A DNA stretch of 64,000 nt from Streptomyces sp. HUAS ZL42 (GCF_040782645.1 NZ_CP160403.1:9459001-9523000); one strand, 5' to 3'. Positions 26,229-35,888 are shown, counted from the first letter of the stretch. Notes: generated by a model from the sequence alone, not told the origin. Numbers and translations: made by a program.

Positions 26229-27575
26229 ATGGGAACAACCCAGCACGGCACGTGTGTGATCGGAGCGGGTCCCGCAGGGCTGGCGGTCGCCCGAGCCCTG
26301 ACGGAGCGGGGTCTGCCGTACACGCATCTGGAACGCCACACAGGGCCCGGCGGTATCTGGGACATCGACAGCCCCGGTAGCCCGATGTACGAGTCGGCTC
26401 ATTTTATTTCCAGCAAGACCCTTTCGGGCTTCGGAGGTTTTCCGATGCCCGACGAATTTGCGGACTACCCCCCGCACCGGCAGATCCTGTCGTATCTCAC
26501 GTCCTTCGCGGACGCCTACCGGTTGACGGACCGCATCGAGTTCGGCGTCGAGGTCGAAAGCGTCGAGAAGAACGCGGACGGCACCTGGGTGGTCACCCGG
26601 ACCGACGGCGAGCAAAGTCTGCACAGCCAGGTCGTGGTGTGCACGGGTGCCCAGTGGCATCCCAATGTCCCTGAACTGCCCGGGACTTTCACCGGAGAGA
26701 TCCGCCACACGATCGGCTACCGCAGCGCGGAGGAACTGCGCGGCAAGCGGGTCCTGGTCGTGGGCGCCGGGAACTCCGGCTGCGACATCGCCTGCGACGC
26801 GGCCCGCAGCGCGGACCACGCGGTGATCAGCATGCGCCGCGGGTACTGGTTCATCCCGAAGCACCTCTTCGGCCGGCCGGTGGACACCATCGCGGGCGGC
26901 GGGCCGCACCTGCCGATGTGGCTGGCGCAGCGGCTCTTCGGCACCCTGCTGCGGATCCTCAACGGCGACCCGACACGCCTGGGCCTGCAGAAGCCGGACC
27001 ACAGACTGTTCGAGACCCACCCCGCGATCAACTCGATGCTGATCCACCACCTCCAGCACGGAGACATCACCGCCAAACCGGGGATCGCCCGCACCGAGGA
27101 CAGGACGGTCCACTTCACCGACGGCACCCGCGACGACTTCGACCTGATCCTGCTGGCCACCGGTTACGTCCACAAGGTGCCGGTCGCGCAGAAGTACTTC
27201 GGCGACGAGCAGCACCCCGACCTGTACCTGTCGTCGTTCTCCCGCGAGCACCAGGGCCTGTTCGGCGTCGGCTTCGTCGAGACCAACTCCGGCGCGTACC
27301 GGCTCTTCGACACCCAGGCCCAGCTGATCGCCGGGTATATCCACGACGCGGGCCACACGCTGCCGAACGCGGAGAGGTTCGCCCACATGATCCGTACCGA
27401 CCGCCCGGACCTGTCGGGCGGCATCAAGTTCGTCGACTCGCCTCGCCACACGGGCTACGTCGAAAGCGGAGCCATCGTCAAGCACCTCGCCAAGGTCGCC
27501 GCCGAGATGGGCTGGCGCACCGAGGGCCAGCCGCCGCCCCTGGCGTCCCAGCGGCACGCGGAAGTGGTGTCATGA
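26229..27575 (+). CDS. Flavin-containing monooxygenase
   Basis: 448 residues from ATG 26229 (AAGGAT 8 nt upstream; the TTG three bases earlier is less likely). FAD-binding GAGPAG at residues 12-17; NADPH-binding GAGNSG at 179-184; the FMO fingerprint FTGEIRHTIGY, i.e. F154-x-G156-x3-H160-x3-Y164, lies between. LLATGYVHKVP near residue 320 is the usual 'ATG' motif. It should oxygenate a soft nucleophile or perform a Baeyer-Villiger-type reaction on a ketone. First gene of a three-gene operon: its TGA overlaps the SDR start (ATGA). Confidence 0.9.
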   Translation: MGTTQHGTCVIGAGPAGLAVARALTERGLPYTHLERHTGPGGIWDIDSPGSPMYESAHFISSKTLSGFGGFPMPDEFADYPPHRQILSYLTSFADAYRLTDRIEFGVEVESVEKNADGTWVVTRTDGEQSLHSQVVVCTGAQWHPNVPELPGTFTGEIRHTIGYRSAEELRGKRVLVVGAGNSGCDIACDAARSADHAVISMRRGYWFIPKHLFGRPVDTIAGGGPHLPMWLAQRLFGTLLRILNGDPTRLGLQKPDHRLFETHPAINSMLIHHLQHGDITAKPGIARTEDRTVHFTDGTRDDFDLILLATGYVHKVPVAQKYFGDEQHPDLYLSSFSREHQGLFGVGFVETNSGAYRLFDTQAQLIAGYIHDAGHTLPNAERFAHMIRTDRPDLSGGIKFVDSPRHTGYVESGAIVKHLAKVAAEMGWRTEGQPPPLASQRHAEVVS

Positions 27576-28450
27576 GCGGCTTCGACTTCCATGACAAGGT
27601 CGTGCTGGTGACCGGCGGCGCAGGCGGCATCGGCAGCGCGCTGTGCCGTCGCTTCGCCACCGGGGGCGCCCGCTGCGTCGTCGTCGACATCGACGGGGAC
27701 CGCGCCAAGCGGGTCGCCCTCGAGCTTCCCGGCACCGGCCACACGGCCATCGGCTGTGACCTGGTGGACCGGGCCCAAGTGGAGCATCTTTTCGATCAGA
27801 TCGCCCACACGCACGGCCGCCTCGACGTGCTCGTCAACAACGTGGGGATGACCAGCGCCGAACGCTTCGACGTCCGCAGCGTCGAGAGCATCGAGTACGA
27901 GATCGCCCTAAACCTGACCTCGCCGCTGGTCGCCACGAGGCTCGCGATCCCGCTGCTGCAAGCCTCCCGGGATGCCCGCGTGGTCACCACCGTCTCCCTC
28001 GGCGGGATCTTCCCGCTGGGCGAGACCCCGATCTACACGGCCTCGAAGTTCGGGCTGCGCGGAGCGATGCTCGCCATCGGACTCGACCTCAGGAGCAAGG
28101 GCATCCTGGCCGGGTCGGTGCTGCCGTCGGCGACCGACACCCGGATGCTGCGCCAGGAGGCCGTGGACGGCGGGAACTCCATGCAGTTCCAGGATCCACC
28201 GCAGCAGCCCGCCGACGTCGTGGCGGCCGTGGTGAGCCTGCTGGACAGGCCCCGCCTGGAGGCGTACCCCCGCCCCGGTGAGTCCCGCCTGGTGCGGCTC
28301 GCGATGCTGGCGCCGAACCTGTTGCCGAGGCTGTTCCCCCTGTTCCGGCGGCGTGGTGAGCGCGGCATGGCCCGCTATCTCGAAGAGTTGCGCCGCCGCG
28401 GCCTGACACGCCAGGTCGACGGACGCTGGGAACTGGTGGAGGAGAAATGA
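27572..28450 (+). CDS. Short-chain dehydrogenase/reductase
   Basis: 292 residues from ATG 27572, coupled to the monooxygenase by an ATGA overlap. Cofactor motif TGGAGGIG (residues 14-21) with an Asp at the end of β2 (VVVDIDGD), which favours NAD(H); NNVG at 89-92; catalytic Ser142, Tyr155 and Lys159 in YTASKFG. The C-terminal 60 residues are basic and amphipathic (MLAPNLLPRLFPLFRRRGER), suggesting peripheral membrane attachment, as seen in SDRs that act on hydrophobic alcohols. Probably interconverts alcohol and ketone/aldehyde in the pathway. Confidence 0.9.
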   Translation: MSGFDFHDKVVLVTGGAGGIGSALCRRFATGGARCVVVDIDGDRAKRVALELPGTGHTAIGCDLVDRAQVEHLFDQIAHTHGRLDVLVNNVGMTSAERFDVRSVESIEYEIALNLTSPLVATRLAIPLLQASRDARVVTTVSLGGIFPLGETPIYTASKFGLRGAMLAIGLDLRSKGILAGSVLPSATDTRMLRQEAVDGGNSMQFQDPPQQPADVVAAVVSLLDRPRLEAYPRPGESRLVRLAMLAPNLLPRLFPLFRRRGERGMARYLEELRRRGLTRQVDGRWELVEEK

Positions 28451-29868
28451 CCGCCGACGAGACCCCCGCCACGCTGAACGTCGTCAACCCCGCCACCGGG
28501 AAGCTGATCACCACCGTGCCCGCCACGAGTGCCGAAGACGTCACCAAGGCTGCTGAGCGGGCCCGGCAGGTCTTCGCATCCGGAGTGTGGTCGCGGCTGC
28601 CGGTCCGAGAGCGCGCCGCGGTGCTGCTGCGGCTCGCCGACCTCATGGAACGCGACGCCGGGATTCTGGCCTGGCTGGACAGTGAGGACGCGGGGAAGCC
28701 GATCACGGAGTGCCTCACCGGCGACGTCCCCGGTGCCGTCGAGTCGATCCGCTGGTTCGCCGAGGCGGCCGACAAGGTGTTCGGCAGGATCGCACCCGGC
28801 GGACACGACAGCCTAAGCCTGATCAGCCGGGAACCGGTCGGGGTCGTGGCGGCGATCCTGCCCTGGAACTACCCGCTGGCCATGACCGCTTGGAAGGTCG
28901 GTCCCGCCCTCGCCGCGGGCAACTGCCTGCTGGTCAAGCCCGCCGAGGCCACCCCGCGTTCGGCCCTGCACCTGGCCGGGCTCGCCGCCGAGGCCGGCCT
29001 GCCCGAAGGAGTCCTCACGGTCCTCACCGGCCACGGCTCCGTCACCGGCGCCGCCCTGGCCCGCAGCCCCGTCGTGGGTGCGCTGTCGTTCACCGGGTCC
29101 ACGGCGACAGGGCGTCGCATCCTCAAGGACGCGGCCGACAGCAACTTCAAGCGCGTCTCGCTGGAGATGGGCGGCAAGAGTCCTCAGGTGCTGATGGGCG
29201 ACGCGCTCGCCTACGGGGACGAGCTCATCGACCACATGACCGAGGCCGCGTTCCTGACGATGGGGCAGAACTGCACGGCCGGTTCCCGCGTCCTGGTCCA
29301 CACCAGCATCGCCGAGGAGGTGCTGGAGCGGTTCACGACCGCCGCGAAGCGCTTGGTCATCGGCGATCCCGCAGACCCGCGCACTCAGGTGGGGCCACTC
29401 ATCGACCGGGCGGCCTTCGACCGGGTCGCGGCGGCGGTGGAAGCCGCGCGTGCCGGCGGAGCCCGCATTCACACCGGAGGGTTGCCGCACGGCCTGCCTC
29501 AGCGCGGCGCCTACTACCCGCCCACCGTGATCACCCAGGCCCCCGAAGGCAGCGACGTCCTCACCAAGGAACTGTTCGGCCCCGTCGTCACCGTCCAGAC
29601 CTTCACCTCCGAGGACGAGGCGATATACCTGGCCAACGCCACCGAATACGGGCTGGCCGCCTCCGCGTGGACCCGTGACCTCGACACCGCACTGCGATTG
29701 GCACGCGGCATCCAGTCCGGCGTGGTCTCCGTCAATGCCTACAGCGAAGGCGACATCACCACGCCCTTCGGCGGATGGAAGCAGTCCGGATTCGGCGGCG
29801 TGGAGAAATCGACCAACGCCTTCGACCAGTGGACCCGGGAGAAAACCGTCTGGATCCGCACCCGCTGA
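28447..29868 (+). CDS. NAD(P)-dependent aldehyde dehydrogenase
   Basis: 473 residues from ATG 28447, overlapping the SDR stop by ATGA. Standard ALDH superfamily motifs: ILPWNYPLAMTAWKVGPALA (oxyanion Asn), cofactor motif SFTGSTATGRRI, general base Glu in LEMGGKSPQV, nucleophile Cys in GQNCTAGSR, and late KELFGPVVTVQ and PFGGWKQSGFG. Closest in pattern to betaine/γ-(glutamyl)aminobutyraldehyde dehydrogenases, but substrate cannot be fixed. It would oxidise an aldehyde produced by the first two enzymes to an acid. Convergent with the AraC gene 47 bp away. Confidence 0.92.
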   Translation: MTADETPATLNVVNPATGKLITTVPATSAEDVTKAAERARQVFASGVWSRLPVRERAAVLLRLADLMERDAGILAWLDSEDAGKPITECLTGDVPGAVESIRWFAEAADKVFGRIAPGGHDSLSLISREPVGVVAAILPWNYPLAMTAWKVGPALAAGNCLLVKPAEATPRSALHLAGLAAEAGLPEGVLTVLTGHGSVTGAALARSPVVGALSFTGSTATGRRILKDAADSNFKRVSLEMGGKSPQVLMGDALAYGDELIDHMTEAAFLTMGQNCTAGSRVLVHTSIAEEVLERFTTAAKRLVIGDPADPRTQVGPLIDRAAFDRVAAAVEAARAGGARIHTGGLPHGLPQRGAYYPPTVITQAPEGSDVLTKELFGPVVTVQTFTSEDEAIYLANATEYGLAASAWTRDLDTALRLARGIQSGVVSVNAYSEGDITTPFGGWKQSGFGGVEKSTNAFDQWTREKTVWIRTR

Positions 29869-29915
29869 TCCCATGGGGCGATTCGATGTCGACCGCACGG
29901 CACCTACGGCTTTCG

Positions 29916-31022
29916 TCACTCGCGCGGTCGGGTGGCGGGCCCCAGCCGCCCCAGCAGACCGGCGCGCATCTCCAGTGGCGTCACGCCGTGCCACCGGCGG
30001 ACCGCCCGCCGCAACGCCCGCACGTCGGCGAAGCCCGCCTGCCGGGTGATGTCGCGGAGCGTCAGCTCCGGCCGTCGTAGGAGCTGTTCGACCCGTTCGC
30101 GGCGCACCCCGTCGACGATCGCCTCGTACGTGGTGCCGCACTCGGCCAGCCGACGGCGCAGGGTGCGTTCGCTGGACGCGTGCCTGCGCGCCTGCTCGAC
30201 GAACGAGGGGACCGCCGGAAGGCTCTGCGCGATGGAGATCTCCAGCACCTCGAGGAGATCCTGCTGGCCGCGCCGTGACGCCATCTGCGCATCCAGCAGC
30301 TCCAGCGTTGAGGCGTACGTGATGGGGTCCCGCCCCGGCTGGGCCGCACGGACACACCGGGCGGGGAACACCATGCGGTTGCCGGCGGCGCCGAAGCGCA
30401 CTGGGCAGCGGAACAGTTCGTCGAACGGCCGCGTGTCGCGCGGGGCGGGGAAAGCGAAATCGACCGCCGTCGGGGCGAACGAGGCGCCGAGGTTCAGACG
30501 AGTGAGGGTGACGACGCTGGAGTACGCCTCCTCGATCAGGAAGACGGCGACAGCCGGATCCAGCGCGGGGTCCGGCAGATCGGCGTGCAGCACGTAGCCG
30601 ACGTCCTCCCAGCGGGCCCACCACACCGTCATCGCACCGGAGAGATTCTGGTAGCGCACCCCCGTCTCGATGGCATCCTGCAAAGTGTCGGCGGACATCA
30701 TGGCGAAGCCGAGCAGCCCCCACGCCGTCAGCCGCTGCGCCGAGCCGACCCGCAGCCCCAGGTGTGCGTCACCGGTCTGCTCCACCGCTTGGCGGATGAC
30801 GTCACTGCCCTGCCGGTAGGAGACCCGCAGAGCGGCAGAGCCCATTACCGCCGGGTCCAGCCCCACACGGGTCAGCAGCGGCTGCAGGTCGACGCCCTCC
30901 TCGTCGGCGACCCGGACGAGGTAACGCAGGATGTTCGGCGCGATGGTCGCCGAAGTGCTGCGGCTGGTTCCCGGAGAGGTGGCCGGATCGGGACCAGTGG
31001 CCGGGTCGGGACCATGGGGCAT
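29916..31022 (-). CDS. AraC-family regulator with arabinose-binding-like N-domain
   Basis: 368 residues from ATG 31022. N-terminal domain of the OruR/ArgR-like type (NILRYLVRVADEEGVDLQPL, GDAHLGLRVGSAQ, LLGFAMMSADTLQDAIETG) and a C-terminal double HTH: VPSFVEQARRHASSERTLRR, RRRLAECGTTYEAIVDGVRR, LTLRDITRQAGFADVRALRR with WHGVTPLEMR. Regulators of this type often control oxidative catabolism of alkanes, cyclic ketones or amino acids next to monooxygenase and dehydrogenase genes, which suits the operon beside it. Divergent from the MFS gene. Confidence 0.9.
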   Translation of the reverse strand: MPHGPDPATGPDPATSPGTSRSTSATIAPNILRYLVRVADEEGVDLQPLLTRVGLDPAVMGSAALRVSYRQGSDVIRQAVEQTGDAHLGLRVGSAQRLTAWGLLGFAMMSADTLQDAIETGVRYQNLSGAMTVWWARWEDVGYVLHADLPDPALDPAVAVFLIEEAYSSVVTLTRLNLGASFAPTAVDFAFPAPRDTRPFDELFRCPVRFGAAGNRMVFPARCVRAAQPGRDPITYASTLELLDAQMASRRGQQDLLEVLEISIAQSLPAVPSFVEQARRHASSERTLRRRLAECGTTYEAIVDGVRRERVEQLLRRPELTLRDITRQAGFADVRALRRAVRRWHGVTPLEMRAGLLGRLGPATRPRE

Positions 31023-31221
31023 TGCGTTCCCTCTCACCAGGGCGTTTCCCGCTTCACTGTAGGCAGTCGGCCCCCGCCTGTCGCGGGCGTGGCCGCCAGA
31101 GCCCCCATCCCGGCCTCTGACGCCCTGCACCGGGCCTCCTCGCCTTCCTACGGTTGCGGCAACCCACCCACCCCTCCGTGACCAGCGCCCGGCGCGAGAG
31201 CGCAAGAAACGAAGGCACGCC

Positions 31222-32493
31222 ATGACCGCACAACTTCAGACCTCGGCGCCACGAAGATCAGCGCGCCGAAGCACGCATGCGCCGGCCCGACGGGTCGCCG
31301 CGGCCGTGTTCGCCGCCCAGGGAGCAGCGGTGGCCGCGGTGGCCACCACGGTGCCGGCCGTCCAGGAACGACTCTCGCTGTCCCCGCAGCTGATGACCGC
31401 GCTCGTCGTCGCCATGGCGTTGAGCGCGGGCGCCGGCAGCTTCGCCGGGCTGGCGGTGATCCGCCGTCTGGGCCTGGTCGCCACCATGCGGGCCGCCGTC
31501 GTGGCGGCCGCCGCGGCTCTGCTGCTGATCGGCTGGGCCCCCAACCAGGCCACGGTCGCGGTGTCCTACGGACTGTTCGGCGCGGCGCTGGGCTGCATCG
31601 ACGTGTCGGCGAACACCCGAGCCGCGGCCGTCGAACGCCATTACGGCCGGAGCATCTTCGCCTCCTTCTACGCCGCCTGGAGCACGGCCGGCGTCGCGGC
31701 CGCCCTGCTCACCGCGGGCACGGCCCGCCTTGCCTGGCCCGCCGAATACACGCTGACCACACAGGCCGCCCTTGTCCTGGCCTTCGCCCTGACGATCCGC
31801 TCGCACACGCTGCCCACCCCCGCACCGGTCGCCGCATCCAACGACGGCACCTCCACCGTGCTTGGCCGCGGTCTGTGGAGGAAACTCGCGCCCTTCGGCT
31901 TCGTCCTCCTGGTCGCGTACGTCATCGACTCCACGGTCTCGGCCTGGTCGACGCTCTATCTCCACCAGACCCTCCACACGGCCCTGTCCATCGCCCCCCT
32001 GGCCTACGCGGCGTATCAGGCGGGCACCATCACCGGGCGGGCCTGCGCCGACCGGCTCGTGCACAGGATCGGCCCGGCCGCCGTGATCCGCGCCGCCACC
32101 CTGCTCACGGCCGTCGCTCTGGCCGGGCTGGCAGCCGCTCCGGACTGGCCGTACGCGGTCCTGGCCGCCGCATGCACCGGTCTGGGCGTCTCCGCGCTCG
32201 CCCCCCTGTGCCTCGCCTCCGCCGGACGCCTGCGACCAGGGGCGGCCGAAACGGTCCTGGCCCGCATGAACATCTTCAACTACATAGGCGTGCTCGCCGG
32301 CGGAGCCGCCAGCGGACTCCTCGGATCCACCGGCCACTTCCGACTCGCCTACGCGATACCCGCCGCGCTCGTTCTGGCGCTTCTGGCGACCGCACGAACC
32401 TTCAACCACCCCGCTCCCAGGCCGAGACCCCACGCAGCCCCTGCCGACAGCTTGGACAGGAGGAGGACCTGCTCGACCAGGGATAAGACCTGA
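31222..32493 (+). CDS. MFS transporter
   Basis: 423 residues from ATG 31222, with about 12 membrane segments. After a basic N-terminus (RRSARRSTHAPARRVAAA) the first helix begins; the A-loop region IRRLGLVATMRAAV and helix LGCIDVSANTRAAAVERHYG resemble the YbjJ/fucose-type MFS subfamily. The C-terminal tail is Pro/Arg-rich. An efflux or uptake role cannot be decided. Its promoter shares the 199-bp spacer with araC, so it is probably part of the same regulon as the FMO-SDR-ALDH operon. Confidence 0.85.
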   Translation: MTAQLQTSAPRRSARRSTHAPARRVAAAVFAAQGAAVAAVATTVPAVQERLSLSPQLMTALVVAMALSAGAGSFAGLAVIRRLGLVATMRAAVVAAAAALLLIGWAPNQATVAVSYGLFGAALGCIDVSANTRAAAVERHYGRSIFASFYAAWSTAGVAAALLTAGTARLAWPAEYTLTTQAALVLAFALTIRSHTLPTPAPVAASNDGTSTVLGRGLWRKLAPFGFVLLVAYVIDSTVSAWSTLYLHQTLHTALSIAPLAYAAYQAGTITGRACADRLVHRIGPAAVIRAATLLTAVALAGLAAAPDWPYAVLAAACTGLGVSALAPLCLASAGRLRPGAAETVLARMNIFNYIGVLAGGAASGLLGSTGHFRLAYAIPAALVLALLATARTFNHPAPRPRPHAAPADSLDRRRTCSTRDKT

Positions 32494-32507
32494 CGGGGGA
32501 CGCGAGG

Positions 32508-32830
32508 AGCGCCACGGCTTCGCGTCGAGGACGCTGCGGCGGCGGGCGCGTGGCACGAGCGACTTGGCTTCGCCAAGCAGTGGGAACACCGCTTCGAACC
32601 GGGACTTCCCGCGTTCGTCGAGGTCGCTCGGGGCGGGGTGCGGTTGTTCTTGTCGGAGCACAAGGGCAACGCCCGCCCCGACACGTTGGTCCACCTCCGC
32701 GTTCGCGATGTCGAGGCCATCGCCTTTGAGTTCGACGTGCAGGCGAGGGAGGCTCCATCGGGAGGCGCATGAGATTGAGCTGCGCGACCCTGACGGCAAC
32801 CGGCTCCGGATCGGCACGCCGACGGAATGA
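32508..32830 (+). pseudogene. Bleomycin-resistance-like VOC protein, broken
   Basis: Without a start codon, the frame reads LRVEDAAAAGAWHERLGFAK, WEHRFEPGLPAFVEVARGGV, LFLSEHKGNARPDTLVHLRV; it stops near 32770 and the end of the protein, HEIELRDPDGNRLRIGTPTE, continues in another frame to a TGA at 32828. The order of elements matches a single VOC domain that has lost its first strand and gained a frameshift. Confidence 0.65.
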
Positions 32831-32995
32831 CACTCGCCGGCAGCGCGGCAGCCTGATGCGGCAGCGCGGCAGCCCGATCATCATCATTCGGTCGGTCCAT
32901 GAAATGGGCGGTCACCATGCAACCGGCTCCGACCGCGGTGTGGGAGTCAAAGCTGGTACCCCCCAGCCGCGCTGCAGCGCACCTACGCTGGCCTC

Positions 32996-33859
32996 ATGGA
33001 CCACCGCGCTGAAACCCGCACGTTTCTCACGTCTCGGCGCGCCAGGATCACCCCCGAGCAGGCCGGTGTGATCGGCGGAGGCGAGCGTCGGGTGACCGGT
33101 CTGCGCAGGGGCGAGGTCGCGATGCTCGCCGGGGTCAGCGTCGAGTACTACACCCGCATGGAACGCGGCCACCTCGGCGGCGTCTCCGAGAGTGTCCTGA
33201 ACGCCGTCGCCCGTGCGCCGCAGCTCGACGAGACGGAGCGGGCGCACCTGTTCGACCTGGCACGCGCGGCCAACACCACCACCGCGCGGCGGCGGGGGCC
33301 GTCCACCCGGCCGTGCGGCCCGGCGTGCAGCGGATCATCGACGCGTTGACCGGACTGCCCGCGTTCGTGCGCAACAACCGCTTCGACATCGTGGCGGCCA
33401 ATCCACTCGGGCGCGCGCTGTTCTCGGAGATGTTCGCAGGCGCGGTGAGGCCCGGCGAACACGATGCGGTTCGCCTTCCTGGACCCCCGGGCGACACGGT
33501 TCTACATCGACTGGGATCGCGTCGCCCGGCACAGCGTCGGGGCGCTGCGTGTCGAGGCGGGCAGGAACCTGCACGACCGCGAGTTGTCCAACCTCGTCGG
33601 CGAGCTCGCCACCCGCAGCGACGCCTTCCGCGCCCTGTGGGCCGAGCACGACGTGCACGTCTACCGGGGCGGGGCGAAACGCGTCCGGCATCTCGACGTC
33701 GGTGAGCTGGAACTGGCGCACGAGGTGATGGAACTGCCCGGCGACGACGGTCTGACCGTGTGCACCTACGGCGCCGACCCCGGCAGCGCCTCCGAGGACG
33801 GCCTCAAGCTGCTGGAAAGCTTGTGCGCCACGGAGGTCGAGACCGGTGAGGTTTCCTGA
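32996..33859 (+). pseudogene. MmyB-type XRE regulator split by two frameshifts
   Basis: Three consecutive frames together make a normal roughly 285-residue regulator. Frame 1: RAETRTFLTSRRARITPEQA, VTGLRRGEVAMLAGVSVEYY, ARAPQLDETERAHLFDLARA. Frame 2 (from about 33300): VHPAVRPGVQRIIDALTGLP, AFVRNNRFDIVAANPLGRAL. Frame 3 (from about 33460): RFAFLDPRATRFYIDWDRVA, ending ATEVETGEVS. The first shift is in a run of five G, where six would keep the frame. Each part is well conserved, so the inactivation is recent or a sequencing error. Normal targets of MmyB-like regulators are adjacent SDR or hydrolase genes; none remains here. Confidence 0.75.
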
Positions 33860-33921
33860 TCAACCAGTGCGGGTGGGCGGGGCCGGCCGAGCCAGGTCTC
33901 GGCTTTCTCGAGCGCGACCTG

Positions 33922-35067
33922 TCAGCGACACCGGCGGGTGTTGAGCCGGGCGGCCTGGCGCGTCAGGTGGTCACGTTCGGCGAGGTTGGATGCCTTCTGG
34001 GCCGCTTCGGCGTACAGCCGTGCAGCCGTCGCCAGGTTGCCGTCGCGCTCGTGGAGGTAGGCCGCCACCGCGGCGTGGCGGGGCAGCGAGTCGTCCAGCG
34101 CCGCGAGCGCCGCCAGGCCGGCGCGCGGTCCGTCGGCCTCGCCGACTGCCACCGCGCGGTTGAGCCGGACGACGGGGCTGTCGGTCAGGCGCGCGAGCTC
34201 GTCGTACCACTCGACGATCTGCACCCAGTCGGTCTCCTCGGCGGTGGGCGCGTCGGCGTGGAGGGCGGCGATGGCGGCCTGGGCCTGGAACTCGCCCAGC
34301 CGGTCACGGGCGAGAGCCGCCTGCAGGATCTCGACGCCCTCCGCGATCGAGCCGGTGTCCCACCGGCCGCGGTCCTGGTCGGCGAGCGGTACCAGGCTGC
34401 CGTCGGGCGCGGTCCGGGCGGCGCGCCGCGCGTTGTGGAGGAGCATGAGGGCGAGCAGCCCGGCCACCTCTGGGTGGTCGACCCGGGCCGCGAGCTGCCG
34501 GGTGAGCCGGATGGCCTCGGCGGCGAGGTCGACGTCGCCGGAGTAGCCCTCGTTGAAGACCAGGTAGAGGACGCGCAGCACGGTGGCGACGTCGCCTGGC
34601 TGGTCGAACCGCACGCCGGAGACGGTGCGCTTGGCCCGGCTGATGCGCTGCGCCATGGTCGCCTCGGGCACCAGGTAGGCCTGGGCGATCTGGCGGGTGG
34701 TCAGCCCGCCGACGGCGCGCAGCGTGAGCGCCACCGCGGACGACGGCGTCAGCGACGGGTGGGCGCACAGGAAGTAGAGCTGGAGGGTGTCGTCCACCGC
34801 GGGCGCCGGCCCTGGCGCCGGCTCGTCGTCGACGAGGTCCTCACGCCGGCGGCGGGCGGTGTCCGCCCGGGTGGCGTCGAGGAACTTGCGCCAGGCCACG
34901 GTGACCAGCCAGCCCTTCGCATCGCGCGGCGGGTCGACAGGCCAGACGCGGACCGCCTCCACAAGCGCGTCCTGCACGGCGTCCTCGGCCGCCGCGAAGT
35001 CGGCTCCGCGGCGGACGAGGATGGCGAGCACGCTCGGTGTGAGGCTGCGCAGCAGGGCCTCATCCAT
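33922..35067 (-). CDS. ECF42-type RNA polymerase sigma factor
   Basis: 381 residues. σ2: ADFAAAEDAVQDALVEAVRV with W and GWLVTVAWRKFLDATRADTA; σ4: LTLRAVGGLTTRQIAQAYLV, PEATMAQRISRAKRTVSGVR. The long C-terminal extension (DUF6596/TPR-like: LRVLYLVFNEGYSGD, AEAIRLTRQLAARVDHPEVA, RDHLTRQAARLNTRR) is the hallmark of ECF42. These σ factors lack an anti-σ and are encoded with a DGPF-domain protein, as here; the two reading frames overlap by 8 bp. The C-terminal domain is needed for activity in studied members. Confidence 0.92.
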   Translation of the reverse strand: MDEALLRSLTPSVLAILVRRGADFAAAEDAVQDALVEAVRVWPVDPPRDAKGWLVTVAWRKFLDATRADTARRRREDLVDDEPAPGPAPAVDDTLQLYFLCAHPSLTPSSAVALTLRAVGGLTTRQIAQAYLVPEATMAQRISRAKRTVSGVRFDQPGDVATVLRVLYLVFNEGYSGDVDLAAEAIRLTRQLAARVDHPEVAGLLALMLLHNARRAARTAPDGSLVPLADQDRGRWDTGSIAEGVEILQAALARDRLGEFQAQAAIAALHADAPTAEETDWVQIVEWYDELARLTDSPVVRLNRAVAVGEADGPRAGLAALAALDDSLPRHAAVAAYLHERDGNLATAARLYAEAAQKASNLAERDHLTRQAARLNTRRCR

Positions 35068-35476
35068 GGCAGTCCGTGATGGTGGGCGACGCGGTCAGGA
35101 AGGGGCGCACCTCGAGCCACTCGTGGATCGGCTTCCCGCCCGCCCCGGGGGCGGCGGACAGTTCCCCGGCCAGCTCGACGGCGCGCTCGTAGCTGTCGAC
35201 GTCGATCACCATCCAGCCGGCGATGAGGTCCTTGGTCTCGGCGAACGGGCCGTCGGTGACCGGGGGGCGGCCCTCGCCGTCGTACCGGACCCACGTCCCC
35301 TCGGGGGCGAGCGCCTGACCGTCGACGAATTCGCCGGTCCCCTCGAGCCGGGCCGCGAAGTCGTTCATGTACTGCACGTGCGCCGAGATCTCCTCCGGCG
35401 TCCACTGGTCCATGGGCACGTCGTTGACCGCAGCCGGGGCGCCGCGGTAGTGCTTGAGCAGCAGGTACTTGGCCAT
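35060..35476 (-). CDS. YciI/DGPF-domain protein, ECF42 partner
   Basis: 138 residues from ATG 35476. The family motif VTDGPFAETKDLIAGWMVID is present, followed by SYERAVELAGELSAAPGAGG and a C-terminal EVRPF. Upstream gene of the DGPF-ECF42 pair, overlapping the σ factor start by 8 bp. ECF42 genes are nearly always in such pairs; the DGPF protein is either a target or an accessory to signalling, with no proven enzymatic role. Confidence 0.9.
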   Translation of the reverse strand: MAKYLLLKHYRGAPAAVNDVPMDQWTPEEISAHVQYMNDFAARLEGTGEFVDGQALAPEGTWVRYDGEGRPPVTDGPFAETKDLIAGWMVIDVDSYERAVELAGELSAAPGAGGKPIHEWLEVRPFLTASPTITDCHG

Positions 35477-35699
35477 CGTGGTTCTCCTGGGTGCTGGTGC
35501 GACCCATTGTGGTCGCGTTCACTGCGGGGACGGAGCCGGTCACGGGTTCTCGACATCGCCGTCCGAATTTTTTTCTCTGGCTCCTGTGGAGGAGTCTGAG
35601 GAGTCCGGTGAGCCGTCTGGCGATGTCCGGGTCGCCGGCGTGGCGCGAGGGCGAGGGGAAGAACAGCCCGTGTTGCTTGGTGGTGGGGGATTCGGCGCA

Positions 35700-35888
35700 G
35701 GCGGTCCCGGCTGCCGCCGACCAGGGGCAGCATCAGCCACAGCACGGGGCCCACGGTGCGCAGCAGGAGTATCCCCGTCGAGGGTGTGTCGAACAGCCCG
35801 GTGGTGACCACCACGGCCATGGTCAGGGAACCGTACGTGCGCGTGGTCCTGGGGTCGGTGCCTGCGGCCAGCCGGTACAGGGCGATCA
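35700..35888 (-). pseudogene. Possible membrane-protein fragment
   Basis: From an ATG at about 35888 the minus frame reads IALYRLAAGTDPRTTRTYGS, LTMAVVVTTGLFDTPSTGIL and LLRTVGPVLWLMLPLVG before losing character. Two hydrophobic segments make it look like part of a polytopic protein, but I cannot name a family and no complete gene exists. It sits in the 430-bp gap between the DGPF gene and the σ-factor relic. Confidence 0.3.

Noticed and set aside
33922..35476. ECF42-DGPF pair as a novel system
   Set aside because: Intact and interesting, but it is the known ECF42 arrangement.
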